From Microlunatus soli (lineage in GTDB: Bacteria > Actinomycetota > Actinomycetes > Propionibacteriales > Propionibacteriaceae): 64,000 bases of DNA. Location of the stretch: assembly GCF_900105385.1 (NCBI RefSeq), contig NZ_LT629772.1, positions 2,666,001-2,730,000 on the forward strand, given 5' to 3'. The position numbers were made by a program, and so were the translations under genes. The notes beneath the pieces were generated by a model that made no database searches, was not told the origin of the DNA, and saw only the letters and a list, made by a program, of their open reading frames with translations. Of this stretch, positions 17,237 to 25,475 are shown piece after piece (position 1 is the first letter of the stretch; each line of letters opens with the position of its first letter).

Positions 17237-18214
17237 ATGGCCAAGGCGAAGCGTCCGTCTGCCGACGCCACCGAATCGACCCGCGGCGATGGCGACGAGA
17301 CCGCGCTGATGCTGTCCGCGGCCCGCCGCTATTACTGGGACGACCAGTCCAAGGTCAGCATCGGCCAGGAGTTGGGCATCAGCCGCTTCCAGGTCGCCCG
17401 ACTGCTGCAGGACGCCCGACGGAGCGGGTTGGTCCGGATCGAGATCGGCTCCCCCGGCCACGTCGATCAGGAGCTGTCGGCCAAACTCACCGACCAGCTC
17501 GGCATCCCGCGGGTGATTGTGGTCGAGGCGCACCCCACGTCGGCACAGGCCACCTTTGATCTTGTCGGCGCGACACTGGCCTCGGAGGTTGAGGACACGG
17601 TCGTCGAGGGAGCCACGATCGGCATCGCGTGGAGCCGCGCGGCACCGGCGATGGCTCGGAAACTGCGCCGGCTCGCCCGTTGCGAGGTCGTCCAGCTGTC
17701 GGGCGCGGTCTACCCGCCCGCCGGCATGCCCGGCTCGGTCGAGGTCACCCGGGACGTCGCCGCGGCAGCGGCCGGCACCGCCCACATCCTCTACGCACCG
17801 CTGGTCGTGCCGGACGTCGAGACTGCCGCCGGACTGCGCCGGCAGCCGGAGATCGCCGAGACCCTGGCCCGCGCCGATGATCTTGATGTCGCGGTGCTTT
17901 CGGTCGGCGCCTGGCTGCCGGGATCGTCGGCGGTCTACGAACTGCTGAACGAGCACGAACGCGAAGAGCTGACCAACACCGCGATCCACGGTGAAGTGTC
18001 CGGACGCCTGCTGGACGCCGAGGGGCGACCAGTACCCAATCCGCTCGACGAACGAGTCGTCGGGGCGACCCTTGATCAACTCGGTGCCGCCCGCCTGATC
18101 ATCACCACTGCCAGTGGCGCCCAGCGCCGCGACGCCACCATCGCCGTCACCCGTGCCGGCCTGGCACATACGTTGATCATCGACACCGAGCTCGCAGAAG
18201 CGCTCCTCGCCTGA
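17237..18214 (+). CDS. SorC/DeoR-type sugar-binding transcriptional regulator (cassette 1)
   Basis: A 325-residue SorC-family regulator. The N-terminal helix-turn-helix is SAARRYYWDDQSKVSIGQEL with GISRFQVARLLQDARRSGLV (about residues 25-70). The C-terminal sugar-binding domain has GATIGIAWSRA, VVQLSGAVYP, GLRRQPEIAETLARAD and GEVSGRLLDAEGRPV, the phosphosugar pocket motifs. It is clearly paralogous to the regulator at 59963-60958. ATG at 17237 has AGGAGG 6 nt upstream. It diverges from the transporter-sulfatase genes across a 206-nt region with an inverted repeat, so it most likely controls that operon. The bound effector is probably a phosphorylated or sulfated sugar or polyol, by family analogy only. 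Confidence 0.9.
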   Translation: MAKAKRPSADATESTRGDGDETALMLSAARRYYWDDQSKVSIGQELGISRFQVARLLQDARRSGLVRIEIGSPGHVDQELSAKLTDQLGIPRVIVVEAHPTSAQATFDLVGATLASEVEDTVVEGATIGIAWSRAAPAMARKLRRLARCEVVQLSGAVYPPAGMPGSVEVTRDVAAAAAGTAHILYAPLVVPDVETAAGLRRQPEIAETLARADDLDVAVLSVGAWLPGSSAVYELLNEHEREELTNTAIHGEVSGRLLDAEGRPVPNPLDERVVGATLDQLGAARLIITTASGAQRRDATIAVTRAGLAHTLIIDTELAEALLA

Positions 18215-18278
18215 CCCCTCGGGCGGGGGCTAGGATCTGGCGGGAATTCCCACACTCTCTCGACGATGAGGAGAAATC

Positions 18279-19226
18279 ATGCGCGGACTGCTGCGCGGCG
18301 CCCGTGTCGTGCTGGCCGGACTGTTGACGATGATCATGGTCCCGGCAGTCGCCGCTCCATCAGCGACAGCGGCCGAGGCCACCTTCCCGGTGGTGTCGGA
18401 CTGCTCGCCGTTCGGCGACTTCTACCGCACCTGGGATCGGCTACCGCACAAGCTGTACGCCGACGGCACCCGCTGGGTCCCCCAGGGCCTGGCCTACGAT
18501 GCGCGACACGACTGGTTGATCACGTCCTACTACGACGGCCGGGACGGTGTGGCCGCGGCGGACAAGTGGCCGTCGATGCTGGTGCTGAGCACGTTGACCG
18601 GGCGCTACCTGAAACGACTGATGATCAACACCGCGGACGTCGACCGCGGCGGTCACGCCGGCGGTCTCGGTGTCGGCAAGGGAAGTCTCTACATCTCCAG
18701 CACCGAGCACGGTCCGCGCGTGACCAGGATCCCGCTGTCGATCCTGGCCAAGGCGGCAGACGGCTCCACGCTGCCGGACTCGACCAGCATGGACGTTGCA
18801 GCAGCCTCCTACGCGACGGTCCAGGACGGCGACCTGTACGTCGGAGACTTCGAGAACGATCGGATGTACCGCTATCAGACCGACGCGGCCGGTGACGTGA
18901 TCAGCGAGCCGACGATCTACTCCACACCGACCCTCGTCCAGGGCGTCGCCGTCAACGATGATCAGTTCCTCTTCAGCCGGTCCTACGGCCGGACCAGACT
19001 GAGTTATCTGACCACCGTCGACCGCGCCACAGGTGCGATGACGGATCGGGTGATGCCCAACATGCTCGAGGGCATCAGTTGGGCGCCGAACCGCCTGCAC
19101 ACCGGTCGTGATCTGTACGTCCTCTTCGAATCCGGCTCCGCAACGTACGGGCCGGACGACGACGGCGGCAGTGCGACGTGCCGAACGCACGAGCTCTGGC
19201 ACCGCTCCGCAGCGGGCCTCGGCTGA
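18279..19226 (+). CDS. Secreted protein with beta-propeller-like features, function unknown
   Basis: A 315-residue exported protein. Residues 1-32 form a signal peptide (RGLLRGARVVLAGLLTMIMV... ending PSATAAEA). The mature part has repeated short beta-type blocks such as WVPQGLAYDARHDWLITSYY, GGLGVGKGSLYISSTE, VQDGDLYVGDFENDRMYRYQ and LVQGVAVNDDQFLFSRSYGR, which resemble blades of an SMP-30/NHL-type propeller. Two cysteines (SDCSPF near the start, ATCRTHEL near the end) could join the ends. GAGGAGAAATC precedes the ATG at 18279. It follows the SorC gene by 64 nt on the same strand. No catalytic motif is evident. The lower part of the gene abuts a cluster of dispersed repeats. Confidence 0.75.
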   Translation: MRGLLRGARVVLAGLLTMIMVPAVAAPSATAAEATFPVVSDCSPFGDFYRTWDRLPHKLYADGTRWVPQGLAYDARHDWLITSYYDGRDGVAAADKWPSMLVLSTLTGRYLKRLMINTADVDRGGHAGGLGVGKGSLYISSTEHGPRVTRIPLSILAKAADGSTLPDSTSMDVAAASYATVQDGDLYVGDFENDRMYRYQTDAAGDVISEPTIYSTPTLVQGVAVNDDQFLFSRSYGRTRLSYLTTVDRATGAMTDRVMPNMLEGISWAPNRLHTGRDLYVLFESGSATYGPDDDGGSATCRTHELWHRSAAGLG

Positions 19227-19241
19227 CCCACCCGATCGGGG

Positions 19242-19312
19242 CCTAAGCCTGTCCAAGGACAGCATCCTGAGCCTGTCGAAGGATCGTCGCGGCCCCTTCG
19301 ACAGGCTCAGGG
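19242..19312. repeat. Three dispersed-repeat copies, two forming a 15-bp hairpin
   Basis: A degenerate copy CCTAAGCCTGTCCAAGG (19242-19258), a direct copy TCCTGAGCCTGTCGAAGGA (19265-19283) and an inverted copy CCCTTCGACAGGCTCAGGG (19294-19312). The last two pair over CTGAGCCTGTCGAAG/CTTCGACAGGCTCAG and would form a strong hairpin after the secreted-protein gene. Confidence 0.8.
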
Positions 19313-19345
19313 CACTTTCCCAGGTGAATGCAGGAGCGAAAGTAA

Positions 19346-19522
19346 TTGATAAGCACCCTGCGCTATTCGGCGACGACGACGGCCCAGGTGCAGCTTCGCT
19401 GGCAACCGACGGTCGAGACCGTCGAGGAGTTCGAGTCCGACACCGAACGCTACCGCCGCGGTTCCCGGGACACCCGCTACCGACTACCGCCCGGCGGCGC
19501 CACTCTTCTCCGCATCGGCTGA
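19346..19522 (+). pseudogene. Remnant resembling the C-terminus of a glycoside hydrolase
   Basis: An open stretch of 58 codons following a TAA reads VQLRWQPTVETVEEFESDTE and then YRLPPGGATLLRIG before TGA. An ending of the kind RYRLPPGGATLLRIG is common in glycoside hydrolases with a terminal beta-sandwich. There is no ATG or GTG; only a TTG at 19346, without a ribosome binding site. It sits directly after the dispersed-repeat cluster. I read it as the surviving 3' end of a deleted enzyme gene, possibly lost by recombination at the repeats. The family is a guess from the tail motif. Confidence 0.35.
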
Positions 19523-19667
19523 CCCACGGGTCCAGGGCCGGTCCGCGGCATGGCGTCGACCGATTAGACGTGTTCGAAGGTCGCTGAGCTTGTCGACGGG
19601 CACACTGTCCGGGCCGCGGGTCTGGAGTTCGGACAAACTGTCAGTGGGTCACCATAGGGTTTTGATC

Positions 19668-21158
19668 ATGACGAACCGGACGCGCACAGCCGTCGTGGCG
19701 GCTGCCGCTGCGTCGGAGTTGTCGGCGGTCCCGGATTGGTTGTGTTGCGAGCCGTCGGATGATCATTCCTGTTGGGAGCCGCCGTCGCGTTGGGACGATG
19801 AGTTGCCCGACGATCCCGGTGATGATCTGCACACGACGCCGCCTCCGTTGGAAGGACTACGACAGGCTGTTCGGCGGTTGGTTGCCGTCGAGCCGTGGCA
19901 GTTGCCCGATGATCAACTCCTCGACAGGATGGACGAGCTCGGTGTGCTGGCGGATCAGTTGCGGGGTGCACGGCTCGGGCTGATCGCCGAGACCGAAGAC
20001 CGCAAGATCTGTCAACAGCAGCAGGGCTGGACGGCGGCCGATCGGATCGCCGCCGCCGACCGGATCGTGCCCAGACAGGCCCGGGCAACAGTTCGGTTGG
20101 CCGAACGCCTGGACCGTTTCCCGATGATCGCCGCGGCCGTAGGTTCGGGGGATGTGACGGTGGAGCAGGCGACCGCGATCTGTACGAGCCTGAAGGAGTT
20201 GCCAGCCACCGCTGACCCTGTCGAGGTGGAGGGGCTGCAGTGTGAGTTGGTCATCCGCGCCGGTGAGTTCTCTGCCGACGCGCTGCGTAGGCTGGGTAAT
20301 CGTCTTGTCGAGGAGTTGGAGCCCGACACGGTCGACGAGCGACTCCGCGGACAGCTCGACGCCGAAGAACGCCGGGCCCGGCGCGATCGCTATCTGTCCT
20401 GGCGTCACGGCGAGAACGGCGCAGTGGATTTCCATGGCCGGTTGCCCGCGGTTGCCGGTGAGGCGTTCATCGGGCAGCTCGACGCCTATCAGAAACAGGC
20501 CCGCGCGAAGGGGCTTGATCATAGGATCGATCCGCAGGCAGAAGTGCCGACGGTGGCGCAACGGCGGGCCGACAGCCTGGCCGCGATGATCGACGACCTC
20601 GCCCAACGACAACTTGCCCCATCGGTGCATGGTGACCGGCCCCGGGTGGTGATCATGATCGACTACAACCACCTGATCGCCGGGCTACGCACCGGAGGAG
20701 TGATCCTCGGTTCAGAGGAGACGGTGTCGCCGGGTGAGGCGCGCCGGCTGGCTTGTGGTGCGGATCTGCTACCGGCGGTGTTCGGTGGCCCGTCCACCGT
20801 TCTTGATCTTGGTCGCAATGTGCGGCTGTTCACCGGAGCCCTGCGGCAGGCGTTGAGTCTGCGCGACGGCGGCTGCGCCTTCCCCGGCTGTGATGTGCCG
20901 CCGATCCGCTGCGAAGGCCATCACATCCGGCCGTGGTGGGCCGACGGTGAGACCTGCCTGTCCAATGGCGTCTTGTTGTGCCCCCATCATCACCATCTGG
21001 TCGAACCGGATCCGACCGCGCCACCGGGCAGCCGCTGGACCATCCGACTGGACCGACACGGACTGCCCGAAGTGATCCCACCAACCCGGATAGATCCCCG
21101 GCAACGACCCCGACAACACGCCCGCTTCACCGAACGATCCATGCGTCAACGACGCTGA
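19668..21158 (+). CDS. DUF222/HNH endonuclease family protein
   Basis: A 496-residue protein with the DUF222 (13E12-type) N-terminal and middle regions and a C-terminal HNH nuclease domain. The HNH part reads CAFPGCDVPPIRCEGHHIRP and then NGVLLCPHHHHLVE: two Cys pairs and the His-Asn-His core for one metal ion. Such proteins are abundant, multi-copy and of unclear role in Actinobacteria; some sit on mobile or intron-like elements. ATG at 19668 is chosen; upstream extension to 19590 crosses repeat-like sequence. The short AGGG before the ATG is a weak ribosome site. It is flanked on the left by repeat copies and on the right by a toxin-antitoxin pair, so this may be a hot spot for insertion. 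Confidence 0.9.
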   Translation: MTNRTRTAVVAAAAASELSAVPDWLCCEPSDDHSCWEPPSRWDDELPDDPGDDLHTTPPPLEGLRQAVRRLVAVEPWQLPDDQLLDRMDELGVLADQLRGARLGLIAETEDRKICQQQQGWTAADRIAAADRIVPRQARATVRLAERLDRFPMIAAAVGSGDVTVEQATAICTSLKELPATADPVEVEGLQCELVIRAGEFSADALRRLGNRLVEELEPDTVDERLRGQLDAEERRARRDRYLSWRHGENGAVDFHGRLPAVAGEAFIGQLDAYQKQARAKGLDHRIDPQAEVPTVAQRRADSLAAMIDDLAQRQLAPSVHGDRPRVVIMIDYNHLIAGLRTGGVILGSEETVSPGEARRLACGADLLPAVFGGPSTVLDLGRNVRLFTGALRQALSLRDGGCAFPGCDVPPIRCEGHHIRPWWADGETCLSNGVLLCPHHHHLVEPDPTAPPGSRWTIRLDRHGLPEVIPPTRIDPRQRPRQHARFTERSMRQRR

Positions 21159-21495
21159 TCCACGGTCGCGCTCGTCACCTCGCCCAGACCGACCGCAGCG
21201 GCCTTGTTCATCTGCGCGCCGACGTTCGACCGACCCGGCATGCCGCCACGCCGAGTCTCCAACCGCAGCCTCCTGCACGCCCGGGCTCGCGCTGTTGCGT
21301 CGTGCCGAGATCGAAGGCACGGCAATTGGTGGGACCACAGACGGCATCGTGCTCATGCCCAGAACGACGACCGGCGATGTTCTTGGTCGCAGACGTCCCC
21401 GATCCTGTTCGGGTCCTGACGGCGTCGACTGCGTACCCGAACCGCCTGTGGATGACCACCACCACAACCGCGGCCAGGTCTCGTACCGTAGGGCC
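21159..21495. other. Intergenic region between the HNH gene and the toxin-antitoxin pair
   Basis: 337 bases with no convincing gene on either strand. The promoter for the antitoxin gene must lie here; TACCGT at 21485-21490 is a possible -10 only 6 nt before the ATG, which would give a leaderless message. No repeat or terminator was recognised. Confidence 0.4.
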
Positions 21496-22017
21496 ATGGC
21501 CGAGTGGAACATCCCGTCCGTCGCACACATCGCCGCCGATCCCCGCGCGGTGCTGCAACGGTTCCGGCGCAAGCCGATGCCGTTCAGCTTCGGCGACGAG
21601 CGCCCCGAGGGCGTGCTGCTGACCGTTGATCAGTTCGACGACCTCGACGGCTCCGAGATGTTCCCGCCGGGCGATGTCCTCACCCCGGACGAACTCGCCA
21701 CCCAGCTGCCGGACCTGGTCGAACGGATCCGCGCCGGCACATTCGCACCCGTCACCTTCGGCGAAGACGGCAAGCCCGAAGCCATGGTGATGTCGACCTC
21801 GCAGTACCGCGATCTGCGCGGCGATGATCACCCACCGGAAGGCGTCGATGACGACCCCACAAAACGCGTCTACAACACCGAACCCCTGCCAACAAGCAAG
21901 GCCATCGACTTCGACGAGCTCGTGGCTTCATTCGGCCCCGAAGCCGTAGCGTCTCATGAGCGGGCCAAGAAGCAGGTCGAAGAGGAGCTCCAGCGGCGGG
22001 CCGATGAAGGTCACTGA
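21496..22017 (+). CDS. Putative type II antitoxin (Phd/YefM-like)
   Basis: A 173-residue acidic protein. It carries a duplicated Phd-type element: PEGVLLTVDQFDDLD near residue 40 and PEAMVMSTSQYRDLR near residue 100, each of the form of the YefM/Phd core (x-A/G-V-h-h-S/T-x-x-x-Y/F-x-x-L). The C-terminal third (FDELVASFGPEAVASHERAK...) is a charged helix that could wrap the toxin. It stops with TGA whose last base is the first base of the next gene's ATG (TGATG), so the pair is translated together. Antitoxins of this type bind the toxin and repress their own promoter. The double core and length are unusual; standard Phd antitoxins have about 80 residues. Confidence 0.65.
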   Translation: MAEWNIPSVAHIAADPRAVLQRFRRKPMPFSFGDERPEGVLLTVDQFDDLDGSEMFPPGDVLTPDELATQLPDLVERIRAGTFAPVTFGEDGKPEAMVMSTSQYRDLRGDDHPPEGVDDDPTKRVYNTEPLPTSKAIDFDELVASFGPEAVASHERAKKQVEEELQRRADEGH

Positions 22018-22619
22018 TGCCGGAGACCTACGAGGTTCTGTACGGGGAACGGTTCCTCACCGATTTCAGGCGGATCATCACGGACCCGAACCGGAGCCAG
22101 TTGCGCGACCAGATGTTGACCGAGATCGAGGCGCTGCGTCACGGCACCTCCGATGGTCACCACCCGCTCGGCTACAGCAAGGGCAAGGGTGACCTGCGGG
22201 ACTGCGTCGCCTCGAAGGTGCAGTCCGACCCGAACAAGCGGGCTGACTATCGACTGGTCTTCAGAGAGATGCCGCCGGAACAACCCGGCGGGCTGCCACG
22301 CCGCGAGCTCCTGGCGATCAAACCTCGGCACGGCCACAACGGCGTCTATGCGCACCTGTGTGCGCGACTGCACCGGCATCGCAACGATCTCCAGCCGGGA
22401 CTGAACGTGTTCGGCGACCGACCGGCTGGCTCCGGAGGCAACCAAGCCCAGCGCAAGGCCGAACTGGACGCCAAACGCGCCGTCGCCATGGCCTACAAGG
22501 GGCAGCGGCCGCTGCCGACCTCTCGTCCGCTGTCCGCCGAACTACTCGCCCGTGTCATCGGTCCCGCGCGCGCCGGTCCGACGCGTTCCGCGAGACCAAC
22601 ACCGAGCCGGTCACGCTGA
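22017..22619 (+). CDS. Putative RelE/ParE-like toxin
   Basis: A 200-residue basic protein coupled to the preceding antitoxin-like gene. The first half contains YGERFLTDFRRIITDPNRSQ, GDLRDCVASKVQSDPNKRAD and YRLVFREMP, then RRELLAIKPRHGHNGVYAHL, which fits the alpha-beta-beta-beta layout of RelE/ParE toxins with basic residues spaced as in mRNA interferases. The C-terminal ~75 residues (NQAQRKAELDAKRAVAMAYK) form an extra helical, basic tail absent from ordinary RelE proteins. RelE toxins cut mRNA in the ribosome; ParE poisons gyrase; the sequence alone does not choose. It ends 13 nt before the convergent TPR gene. Confidence 0.6.
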   Translation: MPETYEVLYGERFLTDFRRIITDPNRSQLRDQMLTEIEALRHGTSDGHHPLGYSKGKGDLRDCVASKVQSDPNKRADYRLVFREMPPEQPGGLPRRELLAIKPRHGHNGVYAHLCARLHRHRNDLQPGLNVFGDRPAGSGGNQAQRKAELDAKRAVAMAYKGQRPLPTSRPLSAELLARVIGPARAGPTRSARPTPSRSR

Positions 22620-22632
22620 GGGCTCGCAGCGG

Positions 22633-24315
22633 TCAGCGGCAATGGTCGCAGTCGCAGCCGGGTAGGCAGCCCAGGTCGAGCCGGCAGAAGCAGGACGAGA
22701 CGATCGGCACATCGGCCTGGGCGACGGCCAGCTTGAGCTGCTGTCCGATGATCGCGGCGGCGTCATCCTTTCCCAACCGGGTCAGGCATTCGTGATAGCC
22801 GTGCAGCGCCCAGACGTTGTTCGGATGATGTTGTGAGCGTGGCACGGTCGGATCCAGACCAAGATCAGCACGGTAGACCGCCTCCGCTTCCTCGACCCTC
22901 CCCTGCTCCAATAACAGCGCACCGTAGGCATGCCGGGTCGGCTGCATCCAACCCCACGGTTCGTCGTACGGAAGGGTGTCGTCGAGTTCGATCGCCCGAC
23001 GCAGTGCGGTGAAGCCGCCTTCGACATCACCGGAGCGGTAGGCCAGCTCGCCGTCCAGCATCGCGCCGGCGATGCCGAGGATGTCCAGGCAGGTGTTGTT
23101 GAACAGCATCCGGGTGTCCTTCACCCGATCGACCGCCGCGCTGAAGAGTTCACGTTCGGCAGCCGCGCTGTCATGATCACCGGTGACGGCGAAAGAGATT
23201 CCACGGGCGTAATGCAGCATCGCCGTTGTGGTGCAGTAGAGATCTTGATCATCGGGCAGCGGCAACGCCAGGATGTCCTCCCACCGACCGAACCGGACCA
23301 GCACGTGCACCCGCATCGCGATGAAGCCCTCGGCCCAGTCGGCCATCGGCGGTGAGGTCACTCGGAGCAGCTTCTCCGGGACCGCTGCCTCGATCAGGTC
23401 GACCGTCTCCAGGGCGACCGCGCGCTGCCCGGCGAACAGCGCGCCGTACAACCGGAAATGCAGGTCGTGACAGCGATACAGCGTGTAGAAGTTCATCGGC
23501 CCGGCATGATCGACATAGCGGTGATCGGCCATGATGGCGTCGGTATTGGAGCTGATCACCCGCTGGTAGTCGCCGACCAGGACGTCGATGTGGGTCGGCA
23601 TGTGTTCCAGATGTCCGCCGTCGGGCACCAGTCCTCGCAGCCGGTTGGCCGCCGGTAGCGCACTCTCCGGAGTCCCCGACATCTCCATCAGATGGATGTA
23701 GAGGTGCAGGATTCCCGGATGATCGTGACCGCCGGGTTGCGCCAGGGCCCTGTCCAGGACCTCCTTGATCTCCACTGCCCGACTGCCCGGCGCCGGCTTG
23801 CCGGTGAATACATCCCACAACTGCCAGGGCGTCAGATTCATCAAGGCGTCGGCGTACAGCACGGCGACATCAAGATCATCGGCGAACCGTCGGTAGACCT
23901 CGCCCATCGCCTCGGCGTAGCCGACATTCCAGACGCCAAGATCATCCGCCGCTTCCGGCGCCGGATAACGTGCCCGGAGCGCCGTGATCAACGCCGCTTC
24001 GACCGGTGACGCACCGTCGGACAGTTCGGTCGCCGAGGCAACCGCGGCGAACACCTGCGTCACGGTGCTGCCCAGCTCGGCGTCGTCGAAGGCCTCCCAC
24101 GGCTTGTTGTAGTTGGGCCCCATCGCGTACGCGATTCCCCACCAGGCGATCGCCAGGCGAGGGTCAGCCTTCAATGCCGCCCGAAAGCAGGTCACCGCCT
24201 CCTCGTGGTTGAAGGCGAAGGTCCACATCAAGCCACGATCGAACCAGGTCTGTGCCTCGTCCGACCTGGTGGAGACCCGGCGTCCGTAGTCACCGAGGTC
24301 GAAGTAGTCCGACAT
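22633..24315 (-). CDS. TPR-repeat protein with Cys-rich C-terminus
   Basis: A 560-residue soluble protein built of tetratricopeptide-type helix pairs. Early motifs: DEAQTWFDRGLMWTFAFNHE, EAVTCFRAALKADPRLAIAW and WGIAYAMGPNYNKPW; a His-rich region GHDHPGILHLYIHLMEMSGT and HLEHMPTHIDVLVGDY recalls a family of TPR proteins seen near oxidative or metal-handling genes. The last 25 residues hold seven cysteines (SCFCRLDLG, CLPGCDCDHC), a likely metal-binding tail. ATG at 24315 has GGGAGGAAGG upstream; a longer open frame to 24405 is not needed. It is convergent with the toxin gene. Function is unknown; the tail and His motifs suggest a metal-binding role. Confidence 0.8.
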   Translation of the reverse strand: MSDYFDLGDYGRRVSTRSDEAQTWFDRGLMWTFAFNHEEAVTCFRAALKADPRLAIAWWGIAYAMGPNYNKPWEAFDDAELGSTVTQVFAAVASATELSDGASPVEAALITALRARYPAPEAADDLGVWNVGYAEAMGEVYRRFADDLDVAVLYADALMNLTPWQLWDVFTGKPAPGSRAVEIKEVLDRALAQPGGHDHPGILHLYIHLMEMSGTPESALPAANRLRGLVPDGGHLEHMPTHIDVLVGDYQRVISSNTDAIMADHRYVDHAGPMNFYTLYRCHDLHFRLYGALFAGQRAVALETVDLIEAAVPEKLLRVTSPPMADWAEGFIAMRVHVLVRFGRWEDILALPLPDDQDLYCTTTAMLHYARGISFAVTGDHDSAAAERELFSAAVDRVKDTRMLFNNTCLDILGIAGAMLDGELAYRSGDVEGGFTALRRAIELDDTLPYDEPWGWMQPTRHAYGALLLEQGRVEEAEAVYRADLGLDPTVPRSQHHPNNVWALHGYHECLTRLGKDDAAAIIGQQLKLAVAQADVPIVSSCFCRLDLGCLPGCDCDHCR

Positions 24316-24551
24316 CGCCTTCCTCCCAACCCGACTGCGTTGCACTCCTGACGCTAGCCGACCGACGCTGCACTCGCGTGCCGTACGGCGACCGCCGTGT
24401 CGCACCGCCCATCCTCATCCCGGTGCCAGCCCGGCCGGCGGACGCGATCGGCGACGACCTCCGATTTGGCGAATGACCGCGACAGCCTCATCATTTTCCT
24501 GCCAGCTCTGGCACCTTCTCTTTCGGCCTTCTCCCAAGCCCTGGAGCCCTG

Positions 24552-24827
24552 ATGAAGATCCGCACCTTGGTCGCTGCTGCCGTTTTGGCCAGCACCCCGC
24601 TGCTCGTCGCCGCACCGCAGGCCGACGCGACCACCAAACCGCGTCACTTCAAGAATTGCACTGCCATGAACAAGGTCTACAAGCACGGCGTGGGCAAGAA
24701 GGGTGCGAAGGACCACACACGTTCGGGCGCGCGGAAGGTTCGCACCTTCAAGGTCGACACGGCCCTCTACAAGGCCAACCGCGGCTCCGACCGCGACCAC
24801 GACGGCATCGCCTGCGAAAAGCTCTGA
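24552..24827 (+). CDS. Secreted excalibur calcium-binding domain protein
   Basis: A 91-residue exported protein. Signal peptide residues 1-26 (MKIRTLVAAAVLASTPLLVA... ADA). The mature domain is an excalibur repeat: FKNCTAMNKVYKHGVGKKGA, and the closing ANRGSDRDHDGIACEKL, with the paired cysteines and the DxDxDG-like calcium loop (DRDHDG). The family is common in Actinobacteria and Bacillus and sits on the outer face of the membrane or in the wall. ATG start; the preceding AGCCCTG is a weak ribosome site. It is a single gene between the divergent TPR gene and a dispersed-repeat pair. Confidence 0.9.
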   Translation: MKIRTLVAAAVLASTPLLVAAPQADATTKPRHFKNCTAMNKVYKHGVGKKGAKDHTRSGARKVRTFKVDTALYKANRGSDRDHDGIACEKL

Positions 24828-24837
24828 ACTTCGCCGC

Positions 24838-24876
24838 CCCTGAACCTGCCGAAGGGACCCTGATCTTGTCGAAGGG
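24838..24876. repeat. Two degenerate dispersed-repeat copies
   Basis: CCCTGAACCTGCCGAAGGG (24838-24856) and CCCTGATCTTGTCGAAGGG (24858-24876), direct copies with one spacer base, just after the excalibur gene. Each differs from the CCCTGAGCCTGTCGAAGGG form at two positions. Confidence 0.75.
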
Positions 24877-24911
24877 CTGACGCCGGGCTTGATCAGGGCG
24901 ACAATGCAGGG

Positions 24912-25433
24912 ATGGGACTGCGGAGTCTGCCTCGACGTGCGATTGTGTTGATCATGGTCGGCGCGCTGGTTGTGGCCGGGCCGGCCGCGTTCTTTGCGTG
25001 GTTGACGTTCAGTCGGCTGCGAGAGTTCACCGAGCGAGCCGTGATTGCGCCCGGCTGCCCGGCCGTCCTGGTCGGATCCAACAACGCCGCAGAGGATTTC
25101 GCGGACATGGTCACCTGGCAGGGTCGATTCTACGTTCGGACCGAGTGGGCAGCGGGCTACCCGGAGTCCGTTCGGCAGATCGTCAAGGATGTCGTTCTTG
25201 ATGATCGGGTGGCGACCGTCAACTGCAGCCTTGCCGACCGATCCTCGACCGACGGCCAGATGATCGCGCCGGGACCATGGCCGGACGGGACCGCCACCGG
25301 CCTGCCCAAGGGAACCGTCCTCCATGCGCTTCGCGGGGTCGACACCTCCTGCGCTCTCGGCGCGTTGACGGACTCTCGTCCGCGGGCCTACGTCGCTGTG
25401 GACGTCGCCGGTGACTGGACTCCGTTCTGCTGA
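24912..25433 (+). CDS. Membrane-anchored hypothetical protein
   Basis: A 173-residue protein with one N-terminal membrane segment (RRAIVLIMVGALVVAGPAAF, residues about 8-32) and an extracytoplasmic domain. The domain has three or four cysteines that could form disulfides (APGCPAVLVG, TVNCSLADRS, DTSCALGAL, and the terminal WTPFC) and short beta-like blocks such as TWQGRFYVRTEW. I do not recognise a named family, though DUF6281-like single-pass proteins look similar. ATG at 24912 is preceded by GCAGGG, a weak ribosome site. It follows a repeat pair and precedes the methyltransferase by about 40 nt; no functional link is visible. Confidence 0.65.
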   Translation: MGLRSLPRRAIVLIMVGALVVAGPAAFFAWLTFSRLREFTERAVIAPGCPAVLVGSNNAAEDFADMVTWQGRFYVRTEWAAGYPESVRQIVKDVVLDDRVATVNCSLADRSSTDGQMIAPGPWPDGTATGLPKGTVLHALRGVDTSCALGALTDSRPRAYVAVDVAGDWTPFC

Positions 25434-25475
25434 CAAGATGACCTCCTATGGTTGAGCCTGACTCCTGGAGGGCGT

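Noticed and set aside
19668-21158. HNH protein as part of a mobile intron or restriction system
   Set aside because: DUF222/HNH proteins are common chromosomal genes in Actinobacteria; no intron boundaries or methylase gene are visible.
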